NCBI RefSeq assembly: GCF_001465545.3
Contig: NZ_CP013480.3
Location: 4,526,001 to 4,590,000, forward strand
Direction of reading: 5' to 3'
DNA length: 64,000 nt
From: Pandoraea norimbergensis
Lineage (GTDB): Bacteria > Pseudomonadota > Gammaproteobacteria > Burkholderiales > Burkholderiaceae
The translations under genes were made by a program, and so were the position numbers. Shown piece after piece: positions 52,731-61,178 of this stretch. The notes beneath the pieces are model-generated. The model was given only the letters and a program-made list of their open reading frames with translations. It did not search any database and had not been told where the DNA came from. Within the stretch, counting starts at the first letter, position 1. Every line of letters starts with the position of its first letter.

Positions 52731-52832
52731 GTTGCAGCCGTCGTCGTGAGGAGTGAGCGCCGGCCCCTTCGAGAGGGAGCCGTGCGCTATAAATACTCGA
52801 TGGATACCTGTGATGGAAGCGTGGCGAACCGG

Positions 52833-54134
52833 TTATGCCGCCAGCGACCGGATCATGCCCGCAGCGACCGTGTGATGCGTCGCTTCGTCGATCAGCACGA
52901 ACGCGCCCGTGGCCGGATTGGCGTCATACGTATCGGCGGTCACCGGCTTTTGCAGGCTCAACTGCACGCGGCCGATGTCGTTCATCGCGAGCGCGGTCTT
53001 GTCCGTGCCATGCAGGAGCGTCGTCACGTCGAGCACCGTATCCACGCTGCCGATCTTCACGTACACCGAGCTGGTCGCTTGCTTGAGCACGTACTTGCGC
53101 TGGGGCGCCAACGCGTCCTCGTCGAACCAGCACACATCGGCAGACAGCTTGCGCGAAGGTTGTAACGCCGACTCGGCCGTGACGAACGTGTCGCCGCGCG
53201 AGACATCCACATCTTCCGCCAGACGAATCGTCACGCACTGGCCGGCAAACGCCTCTTCGAGCAGACCGCGCGGGCCGACGATTTCGGCGACCGTTGCATC
53301 GCGCCCGGCGGGCAGTACGCGCAGCGCTTGACCGACGCGCACCGAACCCGATTCCACACGGCCCATGTAGCCCCGGAAGTCATCGGCATGCGAGCCATCC
53401 TGACGCGCCACCAATTGCACCGGGAAGCGCAGTTCGCGGCCTGTTTGCGCGACCGGCAGCGATTCGAGTACGTCGAGCAGCGGCTCGTCCTGATACCAGG
53501 GCATGCGCTCGCTGGCCAGCACGATGTTGTCGCCCTTGAGCGCCGACACCGGTACGAAGCGCACGTCTTGCAGGCCGAGGCGATGCGCAAGTTCCAGATA
53601 AGCGGCGCGAATCGCGTCGAACGTGGCTTCGCTGTAATCGACCAGATCCATCTTGTTGATGGCGACGATCACGTGTTGCAGGCCCAGCAACTTGACGATG
53701 GCGCTGTGGCGCTTGGTCTGTGCGAGCAACTCGGTCCGGCCATCGACTTCGGTCACGCGTGTGGCATCGACCAGAATGATGGCGGCGTGAGCCGTCGACG
53801 CACCGGTAACCATGTTGCGCGTGTATTGCTCGTGGCCCGGCGTGTCCGCGATGATGAACTTGCGGCGTGCCGTCGTGAAGTAGCGGTACGCCACGTCAAT
53901 GGTGATGCCCTGCTCGCGCTCGGCTTCGAGGCCGTCGGTGAGCAGCGAGAAGTCGATATCTTCGCCGGCTGTGCGCTTGTGCTTGGCACGCGCGAGGGCC
54001 GAGAGCTGGTCCGTCAGCACGGCCTTGCTGTCATACAGCAGGCGGCCGATCAGCGTGCTCTTGCCGTCGTCGACGCTGCCTGCCGTGATGAAGCGCAGCA
54101 CGCCGAGATCTTCTTGGTGAGGGGTAAGGCTCAT
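52833..54134 (-). CDS. cysN: Sulfate adenylyltransferase subunit 1 (GTPase)
   Basis: GTPase subunit that drives APS formation with CysD. The 433 residues have the P-loop GSVDDGKST, the G3 DTPGHEQY and G4 NKMDLVD, then beta-barrel domains. There is no fused APS kinase (CysC), consistent with the APS reductase below. ATG at 54132-54134; the longer frame is not family-like. Gap of 110 bp to cysD. Confidence 0.95.
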   Translation of the reverse strand: MSLTPHQEDLGVLRFITAGSVDDGKSTLIGRLLYDSKAVLTDQLSALARAKHKRTAGEDIDFSLLTDGLEAEREQGITIDVAYRYFTTARRKFIIADTPGHEQYTRNMVTGASTAHAAIILVDATRVTEVDGRTELLAQTKRHSAIVKLLGLQHVIVAINKMDLVDYSEATFDAIRAAYLELAHRLGLQDVRFVPVSALKGDNIVLASERMPWYQDEPLLDVLESLPVAQTGRELRFPVQLVARQDGSHADDFRGYMGRVESGSVRVGQALRVLPAGRDATVAEIVGPRGLLEEAFAGQCVTIRLAEDVDVSRGDTFVTAESALQPSRKLSADVCWFDEDALAPQRKYVLKQATSSVYVKIGSVDTVLDVTTLLHGTDKTALAMNDIGRVQLSLQKPVTADTYDANPATGAFVLIDEATHHTVAAGMIRSLAA

Positions 54135-54244
54135 GGTCAAATCCACTCGAATCCGTGGCCCCGGCGCTTGCGCGCAATTTGCTGCGCGCGCCGGCGGGCC
54201 GTTATTTCTGTTAGCTCGAAAAGCCGGGTTTTCTATCGTGCAAC

Positions 54245-55192
54245 TTAGAAGTAACCCTGTTTCTTGCGCTGCTCCATCGCCGCCTCGGACGCTTGGTCGT
54301 CCATGCGCGTGGCGCCGCGCTCGGTGATATCGGTCACGGCCGTCTCGGCGATGATTTCCACCGGGCTGGCGGCGACGCTGGCCACTGGGCACGTGCAGCT
54401 GATGTCGCCAACCGTGCGAAAACGCACCGACGCCAACTCGCTCGACTCATCGTCCTGCTTCGGCGTAAGCGGCGTCACCGGCACCAGCAAGCCGTTGCGG
54501 CGCACGATCTCGCGCTCATGCGCGTAATAGATCGACGGCAGATCAAGATTCTCGCGGGCGATGTATTGCCACACGTCGAGTTCGGTCCAGTTCGAAATCG
54601 GGAACACACGCAGGTGCTCGCCGTTGTGCAGACGCGCGTTGAACAGGTGCCACAGTTCCGGGCGCTGCGCCTTCGGGTCCCACTGGCCGAATTCGTCGCG
54701 GAACGAGAAGATGCGCTCTTTCGCGCGGGCCTTCTCTTCGTCACGGCGAGCGCCGCCGATCATCGCGTCGAAACCGTGTTCGGCAATCGTCTCGAGCAGC
54801 GTGACGGCTTGTGCGGCGTTGCGCGAATCGGTTTCACGGCGCAGACGCACGGTGCCGCGCTGGATCGAATCTTCCACATGACCGACGATCAGTTCAGCGC
54901 CGAGTGCCTTGGCATGACGGTCGCGGAACTCGATGACTTCCGGGTAGTTATGGCCCGTGTCGATGTGCACGAGCGGGAACGGCAGCACCGTCTTGCGGTT
55001 CGGACCAAGACCGAAGGCCTTGAGCGCGAGGTGCAGCACCACGACAGAATCCTTGCCGCCCGAGAACAGCAGTGCGGGCTTGCGGCACTCGGCTACCACT
55101 TCGCGCAGGATGTACATCGATTCCGCTTCCAGCCAGTCCAGATGATCCATCCGCGCGCCGCTGGCCTGCGCGACTTCGTGCATCGCACCCAT
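54245..55192 (-). CDS. cysD: Sulfate adenylyltransferase subunit 2
   Basis: Forms APS from ATP and sulfate, PAPS-reductase/ATP-pyrophosphatase fold. The 315 residues contain the PP-loop LLFSGGKDSVVVLHLA, IDTGHNYPEVIEFRD and GGARRDEEKARAKERIFSFRDEFGQWDPKAQRPELW. ATG at 55190-55192 follows GGAAGGG at 6-nt spacing. Between cysH and cysN. Confidence 0.96.
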   Translation of the reverse strand: MGAMHEVAQASGARMDHLDWLEAESMYILREVVAECRKPALLFSGGKDSVVVLHLALKAFGLGPNRKTVLPFPLVHIDTGHNYPEVIEFRDRHAKALGAELIVGHVEDSIQRGTVRLRRETDSRNAAQAVTLLETIAEHGFDAMIGGARRDEEKARAKERIFSFRDEFGQWDPKAQRPELWHLFNARLHNGEHLRVFPISNWTELDVWQYIARENLDLPSIYYAHEREIVRRNGLLVPVTPLTPKQDDESSELASVRFRTVGDISCTCPVASVAASPVEIIAETAVTDITERGATRMDDQASEAAMEQRKKQGYF

Positions 55193-55306
55193 AGTGTTCC
55201 CTTCCTTGACGATTCCGTGATTCGTTTTGCTTCGATGCGTCGCTCGCGGGTCATTCGTGAAGCGCGGCGTCGCATCGCATGGTGTTGTTGGTCTGTCGTG
55301 TGCGCG

Positions 55307-56128
55307 TCAGTTCGACTGCACTGAGACCGGGATCTTGCTCAGGTTGCCCGCGTGCAGCCCGCATTCCTTACTGTCGCGCGACTCCCACCACCAGCGGCCC
55401 GCCCGGCTGTCTTCACCGGGGCGGATCGCACGGGTACACGGTTCACACCCGATGCTCGGGTAGCCGCGTGCGTGCAGCGGGTTGACCGGCACATCGCGCG
55501 CGGTGAGGTACGCCCACACCTGCGCTTCCGTCCAGTCGAACAGCGGGTTGTACTTGGCGATACCGCGTGCCTCGTCTTGTTCGGCGAATGCCAGTTCGCC
55601 ACGCGTCACCGACTGCTCGCGACGCTGGCCCGTGAGCCACGCGTCGGCATCCGCCAACGCACGGCCGAGCGGTTCGACCTTGCGAATCTGGCAGCAGGCC
55701 TTGCGCAGGTCCACGCTTTCATAGAAGGCGTTGGCGCCGTGCTCGCTGACGTATGTCTCCACCGCGTCGGGCTGCGGCGTGTACTGCACCACGTCGTAGC
55801 CATAGCGCGACTTGATCTTGTCGATCATGCCCACGGTCTCGTCGTGCAGACGGCCGGTGTTGAGCGAAAAGATCGTGATCGGCAGTTGCTGGCGCAGGAT
55901 GACGTGCGTAATCAGCATGTCCTCCGCGGCCAGACTGCTCGCAAACTTCACGTTGCGATGCAGCGAGGCGATGCGCGCCAGACGCTCGGCCAGCACGGCC
56001 TCCATGTCGTCGAGCAGCGCCGCGTCCAGATGTTCGGCGTGCGCGACGCTCGACGGCACGGCAGCCGGGGAAGCGGGCGAAATTGACGAAGCAGACACCG
56101 CCGGCTGCCAACGGGATTCGTTTCGCAT
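55307..56128 (-). CDS. cysH: APS reductase (assimilatory, [4Fe-4S])
   Basis: Reduces APS to sulfite with thioredoxin. The 273 residues have the substrate loop of the family (SLAAEDMLITHVI, FSLNTGRL) and the cluster ligands: CC in RKACCQIRKVEPL and CxxC in SIGCEPCTRAI. A C-terminal KECGLH carries the catalytic cysteine. These cysteines mark the APS (not PAPS) reductase class, so no APS kinase is needed. ATG at 56126-56128 follows AAGGAG. Confidence 0.94.
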   Translation of the reverse strand: MRNESRWQPAVSASSISPASPAAVPSSVAHAEHLDAALLDDMEAVLAERLARIASLHRNVKFASSLAAEDMLITHVILRQQLPITIFSLNTGRLHDETVGMIDKIKSRYGYDVVQYTPQPDAVETYVSEHGANAFYESVDLRKACCQIRKVEPLGRALADADAWLTGQRREQSVTRGELAFAEQDEARGIAKYNPLFDWTEAQVWAYLTARDVPVNPLHARGYPSIGCEPCTRAIRPGEDSRAGRWWWESRDSKECGLHAGNLSKIPVSVQSN

Positions 56129-56158
56129 GTCGCGAACTCCTTGTTTTATGTGGGGGTG

Positions 56159-56935
56159 TCAGCCGACCAGCTTGACTGCCGCGAGCGTGAGCGTGGCCGC
56201 CAGCGCGCCGCGCACGATGCGCTCGGGCAAATGACGGGTAAGCTTCGCGCCCAGCCAGATCCCTGGCAGCGAGCCGATCAACAAACTGCCGAGCAGTGCC
56301 CAGTGCACCGTCTCAAGCCAGATATGGCCCAGCGCCGCAATCGCCGTGAGCGGCACCGCGTAGGCGATATCCGTACCGGCAACTTCCGCCGGTTCCAACT
56401 GGGGGTACAGCATCAGGATCAGCGTCGCGCCAACGGCACCGGCGCCAATCGAGGAAATCGTGACGAGCACGCCGATCACGGCGCCCACGAGAACCGTGGC
56501 AATCGTTTGCGCGCGCCCCGTCAGTTGCCAGTTCGGGTGCGCCCGCAACGCCGCCAGCAGCTTGGCCCGGAACAGAAGCGAGAGCACCGTGAGCAGTACC
56601 GAGGCTGCAATCGTCAGTTTGATGACGTGCAGGGCACTGTCATCAATACCGCCAAGGCGTTTAAGCCCGAGAATGGTCACCAGCGCCGCCGGCAGCGCGC
56701 CGAGCGTGAGGCGTTGCACGATGTGCCACTTCACGTGGCCGTGCGAGCGGTGCGCCACCGTGCCGAAACTCTTGGTGACGGCGGCAAACGCCAGATCGGT
56801 GCCCACGGCGACCGGCGCCGCGTAACCCAGCAGGAGCGTCAGCAGAGGCGTCATCAGCGAGCCGCCGCCCACCCCGGTCAGGCCGACCAGCAGGCCGACG
56901 CCAAATCCGGAAATGGGTTCGAGCCACAGCGACAT
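56159..56935 (-). CDS. TauE/SafE-family anion permease (sulfite/sulfur compound)
   Basis: About eight membrane helices in 258 residues. Two internal halves are typical of TauE/SafE: GLLVGLTGVGGGSLMTPLL and GVLVTISSIGAGAVGATLIL. Members export sulfite or sulfoacetate or import sulfate. Here it heads the cysH-cysD-cysN-cobA run and lies divergent from the CysB-type regulator, so a sulfur anion is likely. Substrate and direction are inferred. Confidence 0.85.
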   Translation of the reverse strand: MSLWLEPISGFGVGLLVGLTGVGGGSLMTPLLTLLLGYAAPVAVGTDLAFAAVTKSFGTVAHRSHGHVKWHIVQRLTLGALPAALVTILGLKRLGGIDDSALHVIKLTIAASVLLTVLSLLFRAKLLAALRAHPNWQLTGRAQTIATVLVGAVIGVLVTISSIGAGAVGATLILMLYPQLEPAEVAGTDIAYAVPLTAIAALGHIWLETVHWALLGSLLIGSLPGIWLGAKLTRHLPERIVRGALAATLTLAAVKLVG

Positions 56936-56972
56936 GTATGACGTTCCTGATGGGTCTAAATGACTGAAAGGA

Positions 56973-57068
56973 ATAACGTTATCGAAACAGTGGCACCCAC
57001 TGTAATGAAAACGCTATATACTTCAAACGAATTAAAAATTGTTTGTATATTTTCTAAAGTTATACAAA
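56973..57068. promoter_or_regulatory. Three palindromes in the tauE / cysB-like divergent region
   Basis: ATAACGTTAT (56973-56982) is a perfect 10-bp palindrome. ACAGTGG-CAC-CCACTGT (56987-57003) is a perfect inverted repeat. TTTGTATA and TATACAAA (57042-57049 and 57061-57068) are 11 bp apart, and the second overlaps the A of the regulator's start codon. The T-N11-A spacing is LysR-like. Likely sites for the CysB-type protein acting on its own gene and the permease operon. Confidence 0.6.
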
Positions 57069-58009
57069 TGAACCTGCACCAGTTCCGTTTTGTGCGCGAG
57101 GCCGTTCGTCAGAACTTCAATCTGACGGAAGCGGCCAAGGCGCTGTTCACCTCCCAGCCTGGGGTTTCAAAGGCGATCATCGAGCTAGAAGAAGAGCTGG
57201 GTGTCGACATCTTTGCCCGTCATGGCAAGCGCGTCCGTAATCTGACGGAGCCGGGGCGTATCATTTTCGAGTCCATCGAGCGGATCTTGCTGGAGGTGGA
57301 AAGCCTCAAGCGCATCGGCAAGGACTACGCCGCACAGGATCAGGGCAACCTGACCATTGCGACGACCCACACGCAGGCGCGATATTCGCTGCCGCACGCG
57401 GTGGCCGAGTTCAAGCGCCGTTACCCGAAGGTGCGCCTGTCGATCCTGCAAGGCAGCCCGACGCAGATCGCCGAGATGGTGCTGCACGATCAGGCCGATC
57501 TGGCCATCGCGACGGAAGCCATCGCGGGCTATAAGGATCTGGTCTCGCTGCCGTGTTATCAGTGGCAGCACGTGGCCGTGGTGCCGCCCGATCACCCGCT
57601 GTTGCAACTGTCGTCGGTCGGGATTGAAGATCTGGCGAAGTACCCGCTGATTACTTACGACCCGCAGTTCGCCGGGCGCGCCAAGATCGATCAGGCGTTT
57701 GCGCTGCGTCATGTGCAGCCGGACATCGTGCTCGAAGCCATCGACGCGGACGTCATCAAGACTTACGTGGAGCTGGGGCTAGGCGTGGGCATTCTGGCGG
57801 GCGTGGCGTTCGACCCCGAGCGTGATCGCAATCTCCGCGCGCTTCAGGTCGGCCATCTGTTCGGCACAAACGTCACCCGTGTGGCGCTCAAGCAGGGCGC
57901 TTACCTGCGCGGCTATGTGTATACGATGGTTGAGCTGCTGTCGCCGATTCTCACGCGCAAGCTGGTTGAACAGGCATTGCGCGGCGAGCACGAAAGCTAC
58001 GAGCTCTGA
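57068..58009 (+). CDS. cysB: CysB-family LysR regulator of sulfur genes
   Basis: 313 residues beginning MNLHQFRFVREAVRQNFNLTEAAKALFTSQPGVSKAIIELEEELGVDIFARHGKR, which is the CysB/Cbl N-terminus. TTHTQARYSLPHAVAEFKRRYPKV and GVGILAGVAFDPERD are the effector-domain signatures (N-acetylserine or sulfate binding in the family). ATG at 57068; the open frame upstream is AT-rich control DNA. Divergent from the permease and cysH-D-N operon, its probable targets. CysB rather than SsuR/Cbl cannot be proven. Confidence 0.9.
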   Translation: MNLHQFRFVREAVRQNFNLTEAAKALFTSQPGVSKAIIELEEELGVDIFARHGKRVRNLTEPGRIIFESIERILLEVESLKRIGKDYAAQDQGNLTIATTHTQARYSLPHAVAEFKRRYPKVRLSILQGSPTQIAEMVLHDQADLAIATEAIAGYKDLVSLPCYQWQHVAVVPPDHPLLQLSSVGIEDLAKYPLITYDPQFAGRAKIDQAFALRHVQPDIVLEAIDADVIKTYVELGLGVGILAGVAFDPERDRNLRALQVGHLFGTNVTRVALKQGAYLRGYVYTMVELLSPILTRKLVEQALRGEHESYEL

Positions 58010-58067
58010 TGTCGCGCGTCGGCTCCGTTTAGCCCCTCCCCCCGCCATCCCCCTCCCGATCACATCA

Positions 58068-58100
58068 GGCGCTGCTATTCATTAGCAGCGCCTTTGTTTT
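58068..58100 (+). terminator. Terminator of the cysB-like gene
   Basis: GGCGCTGCTA (58068-58077), a 5-nt loop, TAGCAGCGCC (58083-58092), then TTTGTTTT. Confidence 0.9.
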
Positions 58101-58187
58101 ATGTGGCTCGCAAGCCGGTCTTTTGACATCGTTTGCGCGGCTCGCAGCGTACGGTATCCTTGCGTGATTCGACCAAAAGGAGACCCC

Positions 58188-59357
58188 ATGCGCTCACCCC
58201 TTCGCGGTATTCGCCTGTCGGGCGTGTTACTCGCCATGACCCTGACGGGTGTGGTGACGGCAGCACACGCCGACATTACCGTCGGCATCGATCTGTCATC
58301 TACCGGTCCGGCTGCGGCCATCGGTATTGCCAGCAAGAACGCCATGCAGTTGTGGCCCGACGAGATCGGGGGGCAGAAGGCGCATTACATCTTCCTGGAC
58401 GATGGCTCCGACCCCGGCACGGCGGTGAAGAATGCACGCAAGCTCATGAGCGAGAACAAGGTCGACGTCATCGTCGGCCCGAACATCACGCCGAGCGCCT
58501 TGGCGATGCTCGATCCGATCTCGGAAGCCAGCACACCGATGATCACGCTCATCGGGTCGGCCGTGGCGGTTGAACCGCAGGACGCCAAGCGCCGCTGGGC
58601 GTTCAAGATGGCAGCCAACGATTCGGCCATGGCCGACGTGATGACGCGCTATATGGCGAACCACGGCATCAAGACCGTTGGTTTCATTGGCTTTGCCGAT
58701 GCTTACGGTGAGAGCTGGTGGAAAGAATTCTCGAAGTTTGCCGAGTTGCGCAAGCTGAAGATCGTGGCGCAGGAGCGATTCAACCGCACGGACACGAGCG
58801 TGACCGGGCAGGTACTCAAGGTCATGGCGGCCAAGCCCGACGCGATTCTCGTGGCTGGCTCGGGCACGCCTGCGGCACTGCCGCAGCGCACGCTGCAAGA
58901 GCGCGGGTATGCCGGCAAGATCTATCAGACGCATGGCATCGCGACCTATGACTTCGTGCGCGTGGGCGGCAAGGATGTCGAAGGCACGCTGTTCCCGACG
59001 CAACCGGGTGTCGTCGCGAAGACCCTGCCCGCGGGGCATCCGGCACGTACTGCGGCGCTGGCGTTCACGAAGAAATACGAGACGAAGTACGGCGTGGATA
59101 CCGTGACGCAGTTTGCTGCCGATGCTTATGGCGTGTGGGATCTGCTCAACGATGCGGTGCCTCGCGCAGTCAAGACGGCGCAACCCGGTACGCCGGCATT
59201 CCGTGCGGCGTTGCGCGATGCGCTCGAATCGACGCATAACCTGGCGATTCCCAACGGCATCATGAATCTGAGCCCGGCCGATCACGTCGGACTGGACCAG
59301 CGCGCCGGCGTGATGGGCCAGATCAAGAATGGCAAGTTCGTGTACGTCTCGGACTGA
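58188..59357 (+). CDS. Periplasmic binding protein, branched-chain amino acid (LivK/type I) family
   Basis: Solute receptor of a LIV-type ABC transporter, 389 residues. It has a signal peptide (RLSGVLLAMTLTGVVTAAHA) and a type-I periplasmic fold: DITVGIDLSSTGPAAAIGIASKNAMQLW, FADAYGESWWKEF, VTQFAADAYGVWDLL. ATG at 58188 follows AAAGGAGACCC. Transporter membrane and ATPase genes are not adjacent, so it is an orphan receptor or serves a remote transporter. Ligand unknown; stop is 7 bp from the next gene. Confidence 0.88.
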   Translation: MRSPLRGIRLSGVLLAMTLTGVVTAAHADITVGIDLSSTGPAAAIGIASKNAMQLWPDEIGGQKAHYIFLDDGSDPGTAVKNARKLMSENKVDVIVGPNITPSALAMLDPISEASTPMITLIGSAVAVEPQDAKRRWAFKMAANDSAMADVMTRYMANHGIKTVGFIGFADAYGESWWKEFSKFAELRKLKIVAQERFNRTDTSVTGQVLKVMAAKPDAILVAGSGTPAALPQRTLQERGYAGKIYQTHGIATYDFVRVGGKDVEGTLFPTQPGVVAKTLPAGHPARTAALAFTKKYETKYGVDTVTQFAADAYGVWDLLNDAVPRAVKTAQPGTPAFRAALRDALESTHNLAIPNGIMNLSPADHVGLDQRAGVMGQIKNGKFVYVSD

Positions 59358-59364
59358 TCGCGGC

Positions 59365-60249
59365 ATGACGACATACACCATTGCATTTATCGGTCTGGGC
59401 GCGATGGGCGGCCAGATGGTGCGTCATTTGATGGCGGCGGGTCACAAGTTGCACGTCTACGCGCGACGCCCGGAAGCTGCGGCCGCGTACGTTGACGATG
59501 GCGCGCGGGCGTTTTCGAGCCCGGCGCAGGCAGCGGCGGAAGCCGACTTCGTGATCACCAACGTGACAACCACGCACGACGTTGAGCAGGTGCTGCTCGG
59601 CGAAGATGGCGTGATTCATGGCGCACGGCCCGGTACGATCTGCATCGACCACAGCACGATCTCGGCGGAGGCCACCCGTCGCATGGCGGTGCGTCTGGCG
59701 CGTGAGGGCATTCAGTTGGTGGATGCGCCGGTCTCCGGGGGGCCGTCGCGGGCAGCGGACGCGTCGCTCTCCATCATGGTCGGCGCACCGCGCGAGGCGT
59801 TCGAGAAGGTGAAGCCGTTGCTGGCGACGCTGGGCACGACGATCACGCACGTAGGCGACACGGGGGCGGGTCAGGTGGCGAAGGCCTGCAACCAGATCGT
59901 TCAGGTGATCAACATCCAGGGGATTGCCGAGGCGATGTTGTTTGCCGCGCGTAACGGTGTGGATCAGGACAAGGTCATCGAGGCGATTTCGCAGGGCTTG
60001 GCGGGTAGCCGCATGCTGGACATGATGGGGCCGAAGATGGCGCACCGGGACTTCTCGGCGGGCATCGAGGCACGGCTGCATGACAAGGACTTCGCGATGA
60101 TTCTGGACGCCGTGGCGGACGCGGGGCTGGCGTTGCCCGCGCTGTCGCTGGTGAAGGGACAGTTGTCGGCGCTGATGGAAAACGGCTGGGGCCATGACGA
60201 CACGTCGTCGTTGCTTCGCGTGCTGGAAGGCCAGCAAAAGCTGCATTGA
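59365..60249 (+). CDS. 3-hydroxyisobutyrate dehydrogenase-family (beta-hydroxyacid) dehydrogenase
   Basis: NAD(P)-dependent oxidation of a beta-hydroxyacid. The 294 residues have the nucleotide loop AFIGLGAMGGQMVRHL, the substrate segment DAPVSGGPSRAADASLSIMVG and the catalytic-lysine motif GAGQVAKACNQ. The substrate (tartronate semialdehyde, 3-hydroxyisobutyrate or other) cannot be told. Starts 7 bp after the receptor gene, so probably co-transcribed. Confidence 0.88.
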   Translation: MTTYTIAFIGLGAMGGQMVRHLMAAGHKLHVYARRPEAAAAYVDDGARAFSSPAQAAAEADFVITNVTTTHDVEQVLLGEDGVIHGARPGTICIDHSTISAEATRRMAVRLAREGIQLVDAPVSGGPSRAADASLSIMVGAPREAFEKVKPLLATLGTTITHVGDTGAGQVAKACNQIVQVINIQGIAEAMLFAARNGVDQDKVIEAISQGLAGSRMLDMMGPKMAHRDFSAGIEARLHDKDFAMILDAVADAGLALPALSLVKGQLSALMENGWGHDDTSSLLRVLEGQQKLH

Positions 60250-60259
60250 GCATGAAGAG

Positions 60260-60296
60260 CGCCGGGTCCGGACGACGAAATATCCGGCCCGGCGTT
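60260..60296 (+). terminator. Terminator-like hairpin after the dehydrogenase gene
   Basis: CGCCGGG(T)CCGGA pairs with TCCGGCCCGGCG (60283-60294) with one bulged base and a 10-nt loop, followed by TTTGAT. Confidence 0.6.
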
Positions 60297-60418
60297 TGAT
60301 ATTGTCGATGGGCTTGTGGGCATCGAAAAATTCGGTCATAATCTCGCCTTCGTCCGGTAGCCGAACAGGCCAACCAGACGAGGATCACGCTGCGACACCG
60401 TTCGGTGAACGCACACCT

Positions 60419-60503
60419 GCCCAGGTGGTGAAATTGGTAGACGCAGGGGACTCAAAATCCCCCGCCGCAAGGCGTGCCGGTTCGATTCCGGCCCTGGGCA
60501 CCA
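60419..60503 (+). tRNA. tRNA-Leu (anticodon CAA)
   Basis: 85-nt cloverleaf. Acceptor arm GCCCAGG (60419-60425) pairs with CCTGGGC (60493-60499), followed by the encoded ACCA. D arm has GTGGTGAAATTGGTAGACGC, anticodon loop CTCAAAA with CAA, a class II variable arm and the T loop GGTTCGATTCC. The 3' CCA is encoded. Confidence 0.97.
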
Positions 60504-60666
60504 CTCCTGCCGGTTCTGGCAAACCTCTCTCAATCGCTTCAAAATCCTCTGGCGTTGCCATTCGTTCGCTCGCGTTTTCTCGTTCCCATTAAAAAACGGC
60601 CCGCCTGAAATAGGGAGCCGTAAGTCGAGCTGCTTCCATCGTTTATCTCGTCGCTTATCTCGTCAT

Positions 60667-60993
60667 TTATCCCATCACTGTGGGCGACATGCCGGGCCCG
60701 GGCGAATGCAATACCCGGCTCGGACTGATCAACTTCGCTGACACGACGGCTGCCTGAGCAAACGTATCGAAGTAAATCGCATGCTCGGCGTTCCTCACAT
60801 GAGCACGCCGGATTTCCTGCTCCGGTTCACTCCATGCGTAGCCGAGAAATTTGCCGTGGTTCAGAAACCAGACGACGTAGCCCTCTCGCGGGAGCACTTG
60901 AGGTACCGGGTGCGGCTTTGCCGCCCCGGCGCGCTTGCCTTTACCTCGCTTGCGCTTCGGAGGTTGCGTGTCATCATCTTTCGCGTCACTCAT
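60667..60993 (-). CDS. Small hypothetical protein
   Basis: 108 residues, no family recognised. Very basic N-terminal third (PPKRKRGKGKRAGAAKPHP), then a compact segment REGYVVWFLNHGKFLGYAWSEPEQEIRRAHVRNAEHAIYFDTFAQAAVVSAKL. ATG at 60991-60993 has AAGGAG 8 nt upstream. Cytoplasmic; the nucleic-acid-like N-terminus suggests, but does not show, DNA or RNA binding. Confidence 0.65.
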   Translation of the reverse strand: MSDAKDDDTQPPKRKRGKGKRAGAAKPHPVPQVLPREGYVVWFLNHGKFLGYAWSEPEQEIRRAHVRNAEHAIYFDTFAQAAVVSAKLISPSRVLHSPGPGMSPTVMG

Positions 60994-61178
60994 CGATCGC
61001 TCCTTGAACAGAAGTTGCCATACCAAAGTGGGGGCACTTCCATCATCGCAGCGAGAAGGTCACTTGAGTTTCAGTAACTTCCGAATCACGTGACACCGCG
61101 CGTTGACATTCGATAAGCGCGGGTCTTTTTCTCATGATTTTCCACGCTTTACGCGGGATTTACCGAGGCATCGACCAA

